From Lumbricus rubellus (Eukaryota; Annelida; Clitellata; Crassiclitellata; Lumbricidae), in the NCBI GenBank assembly GCA_945859605.1, contig OX243824.1:25790314-25854313 (forward strand): a stretch of DNA of 64,000 nucleotides. Reading direction: 5' to 3'. Below the pieces are notes generated by a model. It did no database searches. It worked only from the letters and a program-made list of their open reading frames with translations, and was not told the DNA's origin. Shown piece by piece: positions 54,301 to 63,678 of this stretch; the first letter of the stretch is position 1, and each line of letters opens with the position of its first letter. The position numbers were made by a program, and so were the translations under genes.

Positions 54301-54773
54301 TGACGGAAAAAGACCCGATGGAATGACACTCATACCTTGGAAGGCAGGCAAAAGTCTAGTCTGGGACGTCACAATAGTAGATACACTGGCACCGTCATAC
54401 ATCGCAGCTTCAGCAGCCCAAGCAGGGGCAGCGGCATGTTTAGCGGAGGAAAGAAAAATGCAGAAATACCACGCATTTCTAGACACGCATGTTTTTATCC
54501 CAATGGCCCTGGAAACACTTGGCCCCATCAACAGCGCAGGCCTCGATTTTATTTCGGACATGGGTCGCCACCTTACATCAGCAACGGGTGAACAGAGAGA
54601 GACCAGTTATTTATTTCAGAGGCTCTCTATTACAATTCAGCGGTTCAACGCCGTAGCATTTAGTGGCTCCTTTAGAAGACCCACGCCCGAAATGGATGAG
54701 GTTTAGCCGTTCCAGGCACATTGCTTTTAATATTTTATAAGCCCCTGGGGGAACGAAGTACCTCAGGGCAAAA

Positions 54774-54775
<2 letters not shown>
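51307..54775 (+). mobile_element. RLE-type non-LTR retrotransposon, apparently full length, array member 3
   Basis: A 5' UTR of about 365 bp, one intact 1010-codon ORF, and a 3' UTR of about 65 bp ending in the stem-loop CCCTGGGG/CCTCAGGG (54743-54768), then AAT units. It is bordered by (AAT)n on both sides. The lack of an N-terminal EEP endonuclease and the C-terminal restriction-like endonuclease place it among the early-branching LINE groups (R2/R4/Dong/Hero/Utopia-like). I cannot assign the clade by eye. Confidence 0.85.
51674..54706 (+). CDS. Retrotransposon protein: zinc motif, reverse transcriptase, restriction-like endonuclease
   Basis: Intact 1010-residue ORF. An N-terminal zinc motif has C25, C28, H44 and C51 (CSVC...LHGPRADPCPGS). 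The reverse transcriptase covers about residues 290-600: GSSGGPDGLRPQHL, LRPIAIGYLWRRL, KLDISNAFNSL near 435, GPQQGDPLGPLLF, and the catalytic box AFGFQDDISLGG near 518, with FQDD in place of the usual Y/FADD. Near residue 820 CACGAPVTARGEHGLSC forms a Cys/His cluster. It is followed by RHGAINDLV, RPDGMTLIPW and LVWDVTIVDT, matching the CCHC then R/K-P-D...D core of restriction-like endonucleases. It would nick the target and prime cDNA synthesis. The ATG choice is the first in frame. Confidence 0.9.
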   Translation: MSSCDQRTPVRTSTSGSSQKARGTCSVCHVPRLLHLKDGKVHLHGPRADPCPGSNKYPLTDHQTGPNRTTTLITSQPDQRDLSGRTNSCSSQTTDSENRPITSASNDEHQPSLSSLNENVRHPSLQAKLLRHIPKGARTCAGQLLANIINRLLVDPTRPEHWKCLLSFAAIILEQPRHGGKRHNLTSTIKKRTTDFFDAWSKRAESIFGDEQQQQQARAKNKPNRSDHTVAAAVSAKLEDGNIKAAAKILCSGETPAEICEQTCAELQSKHPTPSSDRLPTPLSTISKPLQLSESDVRDLIRTFPAGSSGGPDGLRPQHLLELTKSVEAGPALISAVTALINILLKGICPQEIRPLLFGGTLFALKKKTGGLRPIAIGYLWRRLASKGANSHSGPIITPYLSPRQLGVAVSGGAEAAVHASRRFLAEMESDSVFVKLDISNAFNSLHRDRMLSAIDTLLPELAAYCHLAYEEPSQLMFGSYTIYSRMGPQQGDPLGPLLFCLPLQTALLKLTSPLAFGFQDDISLGGPTSTVAADMASLEADCADLGLTLNRSKCQITANDLQQITNDTFSQFERVDKDSICLLGAPLSTGQALQDALNARVEELSRSLSRLGLIARQDALLILRISLGAPRMIHCLRCAPCVDHPTLDVYDQSLRKGLEDILNINLTETQWMQSALPIGMGGLGIRRVSSLALPAFLASAAGTLVLQSDILRQLEGHPDPHVSTLEDRWRAEAGLSATETLPTHQQSRWDQPLLQQTSSEISIRLSEKHDRARWRAVTAEHAGDWLNSLPITSCGLKLSDEAVRVAVGLRLGSNICEPHTCACGAPVTARGEHGLSCQLGFGRISRHGAINDLVFRSLSKAGFPSAKEPQGLLRSDGKRPDGMTLIPWKAGKSLVWDVTIVDTLAPSYIAASAAQAGAAACLAEERKMQKYHAFLDTHVFIPMALETLGPINSAGLDFISDMGRHLTSATGEQRETSYLFQRLSITIQRFNAVAFSGSFRRPTPEMDEV

Positions 54776-54846
<71 letters not shown>
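54776..54846. repeat. (AAT)n between array members 3 and 4
   Basis: A pure AAT run directly after the 3' UTR of member 3 and directly before the truncated start of member 4. Confidence 0.96.
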
Positions 54847-56105
54847 TCCTTTGTCGGGATACACTAGGGTCGATGTGGACGAAATTAGCTTGTTGGGGGC
54901 CCCTCTGTTTCGGGGTAGGGCGCTGAACGCTGCCCTGGAGAGTCATTCTGATATGTTCCGTCGAGCTCTGGACAGATTGCGCCTGTTGCCATCACAGAAC
55001 GCTTTGATTTTGTTGCGTTCATCATTCGGCGCCTCAAGACTGAGCTATCTTCTGCGGTGCTCCCCTTGCTTTGACCACCCGGCCTTAGTGACACTGGATG
55101 GACTAATGAGATCGGGTCTACAGGGAATTGTCAACTGTTCCCTTAATGACCATCAGTGGCTGCAGGCCGCACTTCCTATCAGAGATGGCGGACTTGGTAT
55201 TCGCAGAGTCGATTCGCTGGCTTCTTCTGCCTACTTGGCTTCAGCCGCGTCGACTCTCGAGCTTCAGACCGCCATTCTTGCGACCGTGGAGGCAGCCCCC
55301 GATGTGTATGTGGCGGACCTGTTGGAGGCACGTCAAGACACACTACCTGCGTCGACAGAACCCCTGCCCATCAGACAGAGCTGCTAGGATCAGCCTCTGA
55401 TCCAGAAGGATAAGTTGGAAGTCCGCAGGAGTGCCGTTGATTTTTGTCAACCAGGCCAGGCTGGTCGCGGTCAGCAGTCCTCATTCAGCCGACTGGCTGA
55501 CCGCGCTCCCGATTGCCGCGTGTGGCCTTGCGTTGGACAATGAAGCGGTCCGGGTGGCGGTGGGATTGAGGTTGGGCCTGGACTTGTGCGGTCCTCACAC
55601 ATGCCACTGTGGCGCTGTAGTTGGCCCGGATGGCCACCATGGCTTCGTTTGCAGGAGGGCATTGGGACGCTCCTTGCGCCACCACGCCATAAACGACATC
55701 ATCTGGCGCGCCCTCCTCAAAGCAGATGTTCCGAGCGTCAAGGAACTCGCGGGCCTATTTAGATCTGACGGCAAAAGGCCCGACGGTGCAACCCTAATAC
55801 CCTGGTCGGAGGGGAAGTAACTGGCGTGGGACGCCACAATTGTGCATACTTGTGCCGCCTCATACATTACTCAACCGGCCAATCTGGTAGGACCGGCATC
55901 CGTACAGGCGGCCATCCGTAAAACCCAGAAATATGCAGGTCTTCCCGCTTCTTACATCTTCCAACCAGTGGCCATGGAGACCCTAGGTCCGCTTAATCCA
56001 TCAGCCCTGGAATTCATCAATGAAATCGGCAAGCGCATATCATCCATTACTGGTGACAGACGCGAGGCAACCTTTCTTTTCCAGCGTCTTTCTGTCAACA
56101 GGTCC
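54847..56105 (+). mobile_element. RLE-type LINE, 5'-truncated array member 4 (first part)
   Basis: Begins inside the post-RT region (RVDVDEISLLGAPLFRGRAL, equal to about residue 575 of the intact ORF). It keeps ALPIRDGGLGIRRVDSLA, CGPHTCHCGA, RSDGKRPDGATLIPW and a frame-broken WDATIVHT. Two frame changes and a stop (GK-stop at 55818) make it dead. Its protein is clearly diverged from member 3, so it is a different subfamily rather than a duplicate. A CR1 copy interrupts it at 56106. Confidence 0.85.
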
Positions 56106-56465
56106 TAATTTTGGTCATCAAGTCTCAAATGGGTCTTGCTCCGAAGTATCTGTGTGATCAGATACTTCGCCCCCCTTCTGCCACTTCGCTGCGTCCTCTT
56201 AGGTCCTCTGATCGGCTTGACCTCTTTGTCCCGCGAGTCAGGACCGCCATGGCGCAATCCAGATCATTTGCCTGCATTGGTCCCTCTCTATGGAATGGGC
56301 TTCCCCCATCAGTTCGCTCTGCCATCCTCTCTGGTAGTGTATCCTCATCTTTCTCTCGTCTAAAAACTTGCCTTTTTTCTCGGAGATGAACGCACTGGGA
56401 GCGCTTCTGAAAGGCTCTTGCTGCAAGAAGCGCTTTATAAATTGTCAGATAAGATAAGATAAGAT
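56106..56465 (+). mobile_element. CR1-type LINE, short 5'-truncated recent copy
   Basis: Nearly identical to 6875-7237 (GGTCCTAATTTTGGTCATCA to AAGCGCTTTATAAATT, then GATAAGATAAGATAAG). It is inserted in the last codons of RLE member 4: the frame before ends RLSVN and the frame after resumes LVAFKGTFSSNPEDEA-stop. Confidence 0.92.
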
Positions 56466-56640
56466 ACAACTTGGTGGCTTTTAAAGGAACTTTCTCTTCA
56501 AACCCTGAAGACGAGGCCTGACAATGCCAGACTGGTTTTATAACAGTAGTTAAGTGATAAGTCCCTGAGGGATCCTAAATACCTCGGGGCAAAAATAAAA
56601 TAAAATAAAATAATAATAATAATAATAATAATAATAATTA
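56466..56640 (+). mobile_element. RLE-type LINE array member 4 (3' end) and AAT tail
   Basis: LVAFKGTFSSNPEDEA-stop ends at 56522. The 3' UTR has the stem-loop CCCTGAGG/CCTCGGGG (56563-56589), then AAATAAAATAAAAT and (AAT)n to about 56638. Confidence 0.85.
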
Positions 56641-56800
56641 CAGTAACAGAATAACAAAGCTTTTCTTAGTGTTTTAAAAACCTGGGGGATCATAGGCGTA
56701 CCACTGGCGAAAAAAAATTGTAATTATAATAATAATAATAATAATAATAATGATGATGATGATGATTGATGATAGTAATAATAATAATAAAAACAACAAC
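56641..56800. repeat. AAT/ATG low-complexity tract, possible further 3' stub
   Basis: CCTGGGGGATCATAGGCGTA with AAAAAAAATTGTAATTATAA leads into a second (AAT)n/(ATG)n tract. It weakly resembles the RLE LINE 3' end but also a CATAGGCGTA hAT terminus. Confidence 0.35.
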
Positions 56801-56814
56801 AATGATAATAAATA

Positions 56815-57345
56815 ATGATAACACGTTCATATGCCATTGTCTTGGCCTGTACACAGTTGAGGCTTGTAAGACGCAGACTATCGTTCTTACTGCTTAATGA
56901 AATCCGGGAAGATACCAATGAAAATGAGCAATATAAATCCAGCATAAAGACGATACCCAAAGCGTGGAAATCAACGCTTTATTCAACATCTTTTGGGACA
57001 AATTGGAACGAATGCATTACTTATGCACGATCGTCTGAAAAATTGATGAACACAAAAATTATTATCCGTCCAAAGGACAGACGGGGTCTCCCCGAGGGGC
57101 GAAATTAATTCGCCAAGTCGTCATAGGCAGCAACTCTACCGTGCAGACAGGATGCAAGCGCTACGAAAGTCGTGATGTCCAATTACTTTGCTAATGCTGT
57201 CCGGATATATCATGATAAAACTTTGGTAATCCAGTTTCGACGACTATACAAATGCCTGAGAACGGTCATCGGAAATAGACTCGCGGTCCACAATGATGTC
57301 GGATTATCCACCATTTTATGACTAAATGGAATTATTCATCATGGA
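56815..57345. other. No gene supported
   Basis: A 97-codon plus-strand frame (56815-57108) has no domain I recognise and no splice support. Confidence 0.4.
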
Positions 57346-57349
57346 TATA

Positions 57350-57775
57350 GACGGAACAGCCGTGACAGGTGTCGCGTGACAGAGTCTACTCCTAAAAGTC
57401 TGCCCCGGAGACTTAATTTCGAAACAGATTCCCTCCCCGGCGGATCTGTTCCAGAATAAATTCGCCCCCGAGAGTGTATTCTGAAATAAAGTCTTCGTGG
57501 GGGAGATAATATTTCCGCCGGCCACGAAATTAAGTCTCCCCCGTTCAGCGTGAAATGGGCTACAGACTAAAGTTGCTTCAAATTATTTAGGGATGAGCAG
57601 GCTAATCGGTTAGTTTGTGTTGCCAGATTATATATTTATCAAGAAAATATTTATAGCCTATGCTTTTACTTCAGAAAATTTCTTCCAATACAGAGTTTCA
57701 GCCAGGGTAGACTCTGTTTCGGGGGGACTTTGTACTGGGGGAGACTTTATTTCGTGACACGGCCCCCATTTTGTG
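57350..57775. mobile_element. Candidate MITE with internal inverted repeats
   Basis: AGACTTAATTTCGAAACAG and CCACGAAATTAAGTCT are inverted copies at 57410 and 57521. GCCGTGACAGG near 57359 and GTGACACGGCC near 57755 could be the outer ends. Many AAGTCT/CTCCCCC motifs. No clear duplication, so the boundaries are tentative. Confidence 0.45.
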
Positions 57776-57799
57776 GCACATAGGCTACATGTATGTAGG

Positions 57800-58530
57800 T
57801 CTATATCGGAATAACTGTGCACAGAATAACTGATCAGATAATAATCCGTCAATTCATTTAATTGAACACAGATTATGAAGCTTTATGGTATTAAAAACAG
57901 CATCAAATCAGCCAGTTTTTAACTTGTGCAGGATGCACGGTGTCCATAACTTCAGGAAAGTCTTAATTTTGCTATAGCCTAAAGCCCTCGAGCCTAGGCC
58001 TACATGCTGGATGAAATAATTTCATTTGAACATAAAAGGAGAAAACTTTATACGCGTTTATTGTTTATTGCATTATTCCAATGACTAGATAATTATATGG
58101 CGCAGATTAATGAAGCCTAGGCCTATAACATTTTATTCGATAGCCATTCGTTTCTGATATTCCATGATATTAAAATAAAAGAAATTCCTGAAATTAATTT
58201 GTAACTAATGCATAATGCAAAGACCGGACTTTTAGAGCCACATAAAAAATCTACCGTTTCTAGAGATATAGCCATTAAACTGACCATTGTTGAGTGGACT
58301 CGGGGCATTTACCGGACATCGCCCTCTGGACAACCCATCTGATTGGACGCAGCGCTCATGAATTAGCTGGTGCATTGCAATTAGTTTTAGAGTAGCGCTT
58401 TATAAGTTTGGAGTGTATACGATTACCTAGAATTGGGGTGACTATACGGTGCATGGACATCTGTTCTCATCATTGCGTTTGATTCTCAACCCCCCCCCCC
58501 CCATCTGCGTCCTGAGCATGTTAACTCAAA
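57800..58530. other. No gene seen
   Basis: AT-rich with TAGGCCTA sites at about 57993 and 58117 and a poly-C run at about 58490-58502. Confidence 0.45.
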
Positions 58531-58535
58531 TATAA

Positions 58536-58640
58536 TCATGAATTTATATGGCGCGTCTTCAACAGAAATTCCTCAGAGGCGCTTCCGATCTGACAGCACC
58601 AAGCTACAATCGAAGAGAATGGTTTTCAAAGGCTTGCGGA
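58536..58640 (-). mobile_element. CR1-type LINE 3' end stub
   Basis: GAATTTATATGGCGCGTCTTC, CTCAGAGGCGCTTCCGATC: the inverse of the conserved CR1 3' end, with degraded ORF sequence beyond. A second weak stub (AATAGCGCCCCCTTCAG) is at about 58748. Confidence 0.7.
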
Positions 58641-59096
58641 AAGGCGCAAAGAAAGACCAATAAGTTCCTCAAAGAGACTATAATATATACTGTGTAACTT
58701 ATGCCAGAAAAATGGACCAACTATGCAGGAATATTCTGTATTCACTTGAATAGCGCCCCCTTCAGACATATTTCACTTTAGTTTTACCCAGTGAAAGAGA
58801 GCAGTTCCAGGCTGAGACTATTTACAAGTTGGAATTACAACCAGATGCTCTCGACGGCTGAAAGTTACCACAAGCGACTGACGTCGCGCTTTTAAAGCTA
58901 TTCGTGGAACGGAACTTCATGTCCTCCGTATAACCTCATCCAAGTTGATCCAACCGCAGCGAGATGATATCCATTATATAAATTGCGACAGGGGTCCAAC
59001 AATTTCGCCCTCCTTCCGGATAAAGACTTGATGAACTTTATCCCAAGAAAGTTATTTAAAGAAATGTTGTCAAGTGCTAACTAATTCAGCGAGAAG

Positions 59097-59160
59097 TATC
59101 CGATGCAGTGTCCGCTCTGCATTCGGGAGCGCCTCTGAATAGAAGTGCACATACAAACAA
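59097..59160 (+). mobile_element. SINE family B 3' end
   Basis: CGATGCAGTGTCCGCTCTGC, GGGAGCGCCTCTGAATAG, then a GTGCACATACAAACAAACAA tail. The head is missing. Confidence 0.75.
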
Positions 59161-59518
59161 ACAAGTAGCCTATCAAGTAGTCATACTGGCGATTTAATTT
59201 ACACCTATAGACCTACAGGCGTTATTACACCCGTTGTTTTTTTATGTAGGCCTACTATACTAGGTGTGCGTACATACTTACTGAACTGCATGAACGAGCT
59301 GCAAAACAGTCTACCGTAAAATATTAAACTTTTGCTGAATAGTGATTGAACACGAGATTCACGTGATCAACAACGGAATTATGAACGAATGCTGGCTGAT
59401 GACGTCATCTTTTAAAACAAACGATGTTGATGACGTCAAATCATGTAACTTGGCAACGGTCGTAGAAATATCCGGTGGACAGACTTGCGTTAAACTTAAT
59501 AATGTCAGTTGACGGTTT

Positions 59519-60155
59519 AAAATTTCGGCAAAACTCCGAACGGCGGTCCCAAATTAGGCTATAACATTAAGTAAAGCGTGTCCTAATAATTGGATGCGCG
59601 CATAGAAACGGTTTCTTTTGCACTCCACACTTATAAAACGACCAGCTGCATGGTCCACCGAAATAGAAGCCGGAATAATGAGAAAGCTCTAGTCTTGAGA
59701 AATGGAAGCTGGATGAAGACCTTTTACAGGTGAAATGAAAGTGGATTGATGAAAAGACGCAAGTGAATTATAAGCTGGATGAAGGTATTTTTAGATCTGA
59801 AATAGAAGCTGGATTGACGAAAATTAAACTTGAGAAATGGAAACTGGATTGTTGATTTCAGTTATGTATTTCAGCATGCATCCAGCTTCTATTTCAGCCG
59901 GAATGCCTTTTATCCAGCTTTCTTTTATCAAGCGTCCATCAATCAAACGTTTTTCATCAATCCACCTTCTATTTCACCACACATCATGTTTAAAGCCCTC
60001 TCATGAGATAGCCTATCGATTTCTTTAATTTTATCATTTGAGACCGCCGTTCTCAGTTGTTGTGTGACAATTACAACATTTGACGATTCATGTATAGGCC
60101 TAGACTATATAATTATTTTAATTTGGGACCGCCGTTCGGAGTTTTGCCAAAATTT
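59519..60155. mobile_element. Foldback element, 637 bp, with reiterated internal motif
   Basis: Terminal inverted repeats of about 37 bp (TTTCGGCAAAACTCCGAACG at the left, CGTTCGGAGTTTTGCCAAAA at the right, with the GCGGTCCCAAATTA block inside). The interior at 59660-59990 repeats AGAAGCTGGAT-like units several times in one orientation and then in the opposite orientation (ATCCAGCTTCTATTTCA), giving a nested palindrome. A partial ACCGCCGTTCTCAG end-like block occurs at about 60043. No coding capacity and no clear target duplication. Confidence 0.75.
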
Positions 60156-60419
60156 CTTCTAAATTGTTCGTTTTAAATGTTCGTTTTTGGATTTTATACG
60201 TATATTTTGCTAAGATTTCGCGCTTCGTGTTCAGGAATACGAAGATCGACAATTTAATTGAAATTGACAAATATTAGGAACATCTGTTATCTAAAATAAT
60301 ATTCGAATGAAAGGACTACAGCTGCATGGATGATATAAACGGCTGGCATTGTTGGAGCTGAACAATAGCGTGGTATGTTTCCATTGTATCGTAATTATTA
60401 TCGCAAACTCCAAATTTCT

Positions 60420-60504
60420 AAAGCGCCACTCGATAGATAGACCACAAAAATTGTGGTCTATCTATCGATTGGCGTTTTAAATAACCAATTATTGGTTATT
60501 TAAA
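60420..60504. repeat. Two adjacent palindromes
   Basis: CGATAGATAGACCACAA and TTGTGGTCTATCTATCG with a 3-base loop (60431-60467; outer arms extend to about 60420 and 60476 with mismatches), immediately followed by TTTTAAATAACCAAT/ATTGGTTATTTAAAA (about 60475-60504). Confidence 0.9.
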
Positions 60505-60766
60505 ATATGATGGATTTGAATAGATAAGATTAGATACGCCTGTAGCTTCGAAAAGTAGCCTATCCCATGGTTCAAACGGTCTCAGGAGCAATGAACAGTT
60601 ATTTTATTAAATGAATTTGTAGCGTGCGCAAGGTCACACCGAAGTGGGAATCTGAGTTGAACACCTTAGAGAAAAAATTTAATTAAGAAAATCGCCGAAT
60701 TCATCGCTAGAGTAGGCTAGTATAGGCCTAGTTGTTTGTACTACGAGGTAGTACTCGTAAGTTCGG

Positions 60767-60850
60767 TTTAACGATACTGTGATAGCAAAGATCATTAGCG
60801 TCGCCCTCCTCCTTTAACCAGGCTTTGGACTTGCGCTGCCAAAGTAGGAT
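60767..60850. repeat. Unclassified interspersed repeat, copy 1
   Basis: TTTAACGATACTGTGATAGC then CATTAGCGTCGCCCTCCTCC and CCAGGCTTTGGACTTGCGCT. Two more copies follow at 61678 and 63747 in the same orientation. On the minus strand it reads in part WLKEEGDANDLCYHS, so it may be a degraded coding or 3' region of an unknown retroelement. Confidence 0.7.
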
Positions 60851-61677
60851 AATATTATAAGTTTCAGCGATAGAGTGCATTCGCATTCTTCTGTTGCAGT
60901 CCGATTCTCTCATAGTCCGCCCTCTTGCGAATAATTGGAATCTAAAAATATGGATTACAATCATTTTGTGCACAGCTGACTTTGTCAGTGTTCATGAAAT
61001 TTGACCAAAATACTAGGATGGAATCTAATGACTAGTTAGCAAAGATAAATTGGTGGAAATAATAGGCTAAAATGTGGGCCTAAAAAGTTAATTTTTGATT
61101 TAATTTCGGGTGAGAAATTTCGCAACAAGAGTCAGACGCTTTCGAACAGCAATTTTTTCCAAAATCGAAAGAAGTTCAAGTAGTCTAGGCTATTCAAGGG
61201 CCTACCGTCGAAGCTCTCTTTAAAATCTGAACACCGTCCTGCCACTTATTAATTTTGGTCCGCAAAGCAGAGAAAGACAAGTCGCATCTTTTTCTACACT
61301 TTACGAAAATAAGAACTGATCTTAGCAACTAAAATATATTTTTTGTGCACTTCGTTTCTGATTCATTCCAATCGAGTGACTTCTATGACGCTTGTAACTC
61401 CCGCTTGTTATCGCAACACACAAGGCAGTCTCATGGGGAGAAATGCTGGCATCCGTAATGTCCGCTTTGCAAGGCAATCGAGCGCTCTCACTACTCAGCT
61501 ATCTGGTCCTATACATCTGGTCTTCGAATCATCGTGGTGTACGACTAATCTTGCCTGTTCAAGCGCTGTAGAAACATCGTTCATCAATCAATCAATTTGT
61601 TGCATTGTTCACCGTAGAAAGGAACTTTGCAACATCCTGAAATTTGGACAAATTTGAGTATGGAGATGCTTGCTGCT

Positions 61678-61765
61678 GTTTAACGACACTTTCCATAACA
61701 AGGATGATTAGTGTCGCCCTCCTCCTCTATCCAGGTTGGAGACTGGCACTGGTAGAGTGCGAACA
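61678..61765. repeat. Unclassified interspersed repeat, copy 2
   Basis: TTTAACGACACTTTCCATAA, TTAGTGTCGCCCTCCTCCTC, CCAGGTTGGAGACTGGCACT. Best agreement with copy 3. The minus strand reads WIEEEGDTNHPCYGK. Confidence 0.75.
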
Positions 61766-61769
61766 GTGC

Positions 61770-63678
61770 CGGACTGATTAATATGATAGTCAATACTGTG
61801 ACACGAAGAATGCGCGGATGCGGAATCGCTTCCCGATACCTTCCTTGCAAAGCTCCAAACATGTCCTTGGGAAGTGTTTAATATAGACGTCTCTGGGGGA
61901 GGGCTCCCTCAAGAATGAGAATTCTCCCAAGAACAATCGAGAGGTAGTGTACACAATACACATGTACAAACATTGTACACTACCCAACACCCCATCCTCC
62001 CTTAGGCTCCCTAGAAAAATTTCGTAGATGTAGGTTATAGCGTGAAGTTTTACCGTAAGCAGAATAATAATTATATATTAGACGGCGAAGTGGCTTATAT
62101 ACAGAATCTCTGAAAAAAGGTGATCAGACTTAAAAGTTTACAATTTATAGACAGTCTTATTCTCGAAATTTGTGGCGAAGTGACCAAAAAAGTCATCAGC
62201 TTTTTTGACAAGTAACATAAAAAATTAATTTGGGGAGGAAATATTTGTGATTGGTGAAAGGCTGAATAAAAGTCTTAAAAGTTCGTAAGAAAATTCCGGT
62301 CAACGGTGTCGTCGATGGGTGTCCGACTGAGCGGTTTCCTTCTTACCCACCCACCCCCAAAACGGCCATTTTCTCGCCCCCGAAACCAAAATCCGCACCC
62401 CTTCAGCAAAAGGACTAGATTAAGCACTGGTCCTTGGGTGTAAAAATAATAGGACTGAATCAGTGGCAGCGCTACCATATATGCAGGTTGCGGCATGTCA
62501 TTTGACTTACTGCTAATTTTACTCTTGACCTGACTTTGGTATGTTTAGTATCTTCTTTGCATCTGATTTCTTCGAACTGCTGAATTACTCCCGTGGCCCA
62601 GGTGAGACCTGTTAAAATTCAAAATTGTAGGCTACTGCTAGTGCCGCCACTGCTTTGAACTCATAATTGCCTTTAAAGTTAAAATATATGAAATTCAAAT
62701 CAAACAGCAGCCTAATCGAAAAAATGTTTGAATCGTGAAGTGCAAATTCAATGCTTCTAAAATTGAAGACATTATTGGTAACCGATTGAGATTGCTGCGT
62801 GACATTGTTGAGTACAATGGACACTGCGAAATAGGCCTACAATGCCATTCAAAGCATAGAAACACACCAGAGAAATATACATTGTGCGGTGGTACAGTTG
62901 CAAGGACCAGGATCTTTAATGCTGGAAACTAATCATCTGCCATAACAATAATTATAGCAAATCTGCCGCATTCATCAATTGATATGATAGCAGAATAACA
63001 TCATCATCATCAGTATTACACGTAACATAAACAATCGAGTAGTGTTGTGGTTGGTACAACAGAATAAACCAGCATCTCTGTACAGCATCAACAATGAATC
63101 TATTTACAAAAACATCAGAACAACCAGAGCTATGGCTATACTCTATTACTCATACGCCCATGCATGCACACATCGCTCCATTATGCAAATGAAACTCCAA
63201 AGCATGCAACCGTCCTCAAAGCGGAAACGGACATTTTATTGTATCATTCGACCAGAATATATCAGCCATTCGCAATGAGTCAGTCACACGGAGTCCACGT
63301 TTCTCCTTTCTCGTTGCTGTCATCTACGTTTATCAGCCCTCTAGCGATTGGGTTCTGAGGGTAGGCTGGTATGTAAGAGGAAGGAAAGTAGGCCGTTACT
63401 TAGAGGGAAAAGTGGGAATGTATTCGTTAGGCTTATTGGCAGTACTAGTAAATAGGTATTAGGTAGATACAGGCATAATTCTCTTCTTCTGGTTCTCTGC
63501 CCCTATAGGCAGGTCCGAATGCCCAAATGAATGTCGCCACTCTTCCCTCCGCTGGGTCTTCTCTTTTAGTCTTTGATATTCCATCTTAACCATCATCGAG
63601 TCCAACATCATCTACGCATATAATTATGACTATAAATTAATTATATATGCATATTTAGACATGCATATAATAATTATA
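61770..63678. other. No gene supported
   Basis: Frames of 60-78 codons without domains. AT-rich, with CCACCCACCC and TAGGCCTA patches. I see no RNA gene. Confidence 0.45.

Noticed and set aside
53683..54561. 292-codon minus-strand frame across the RLE ORF
   Set aside because: Shadow of the intact plus-strand retrotransposon ORF; no recognisable domain.
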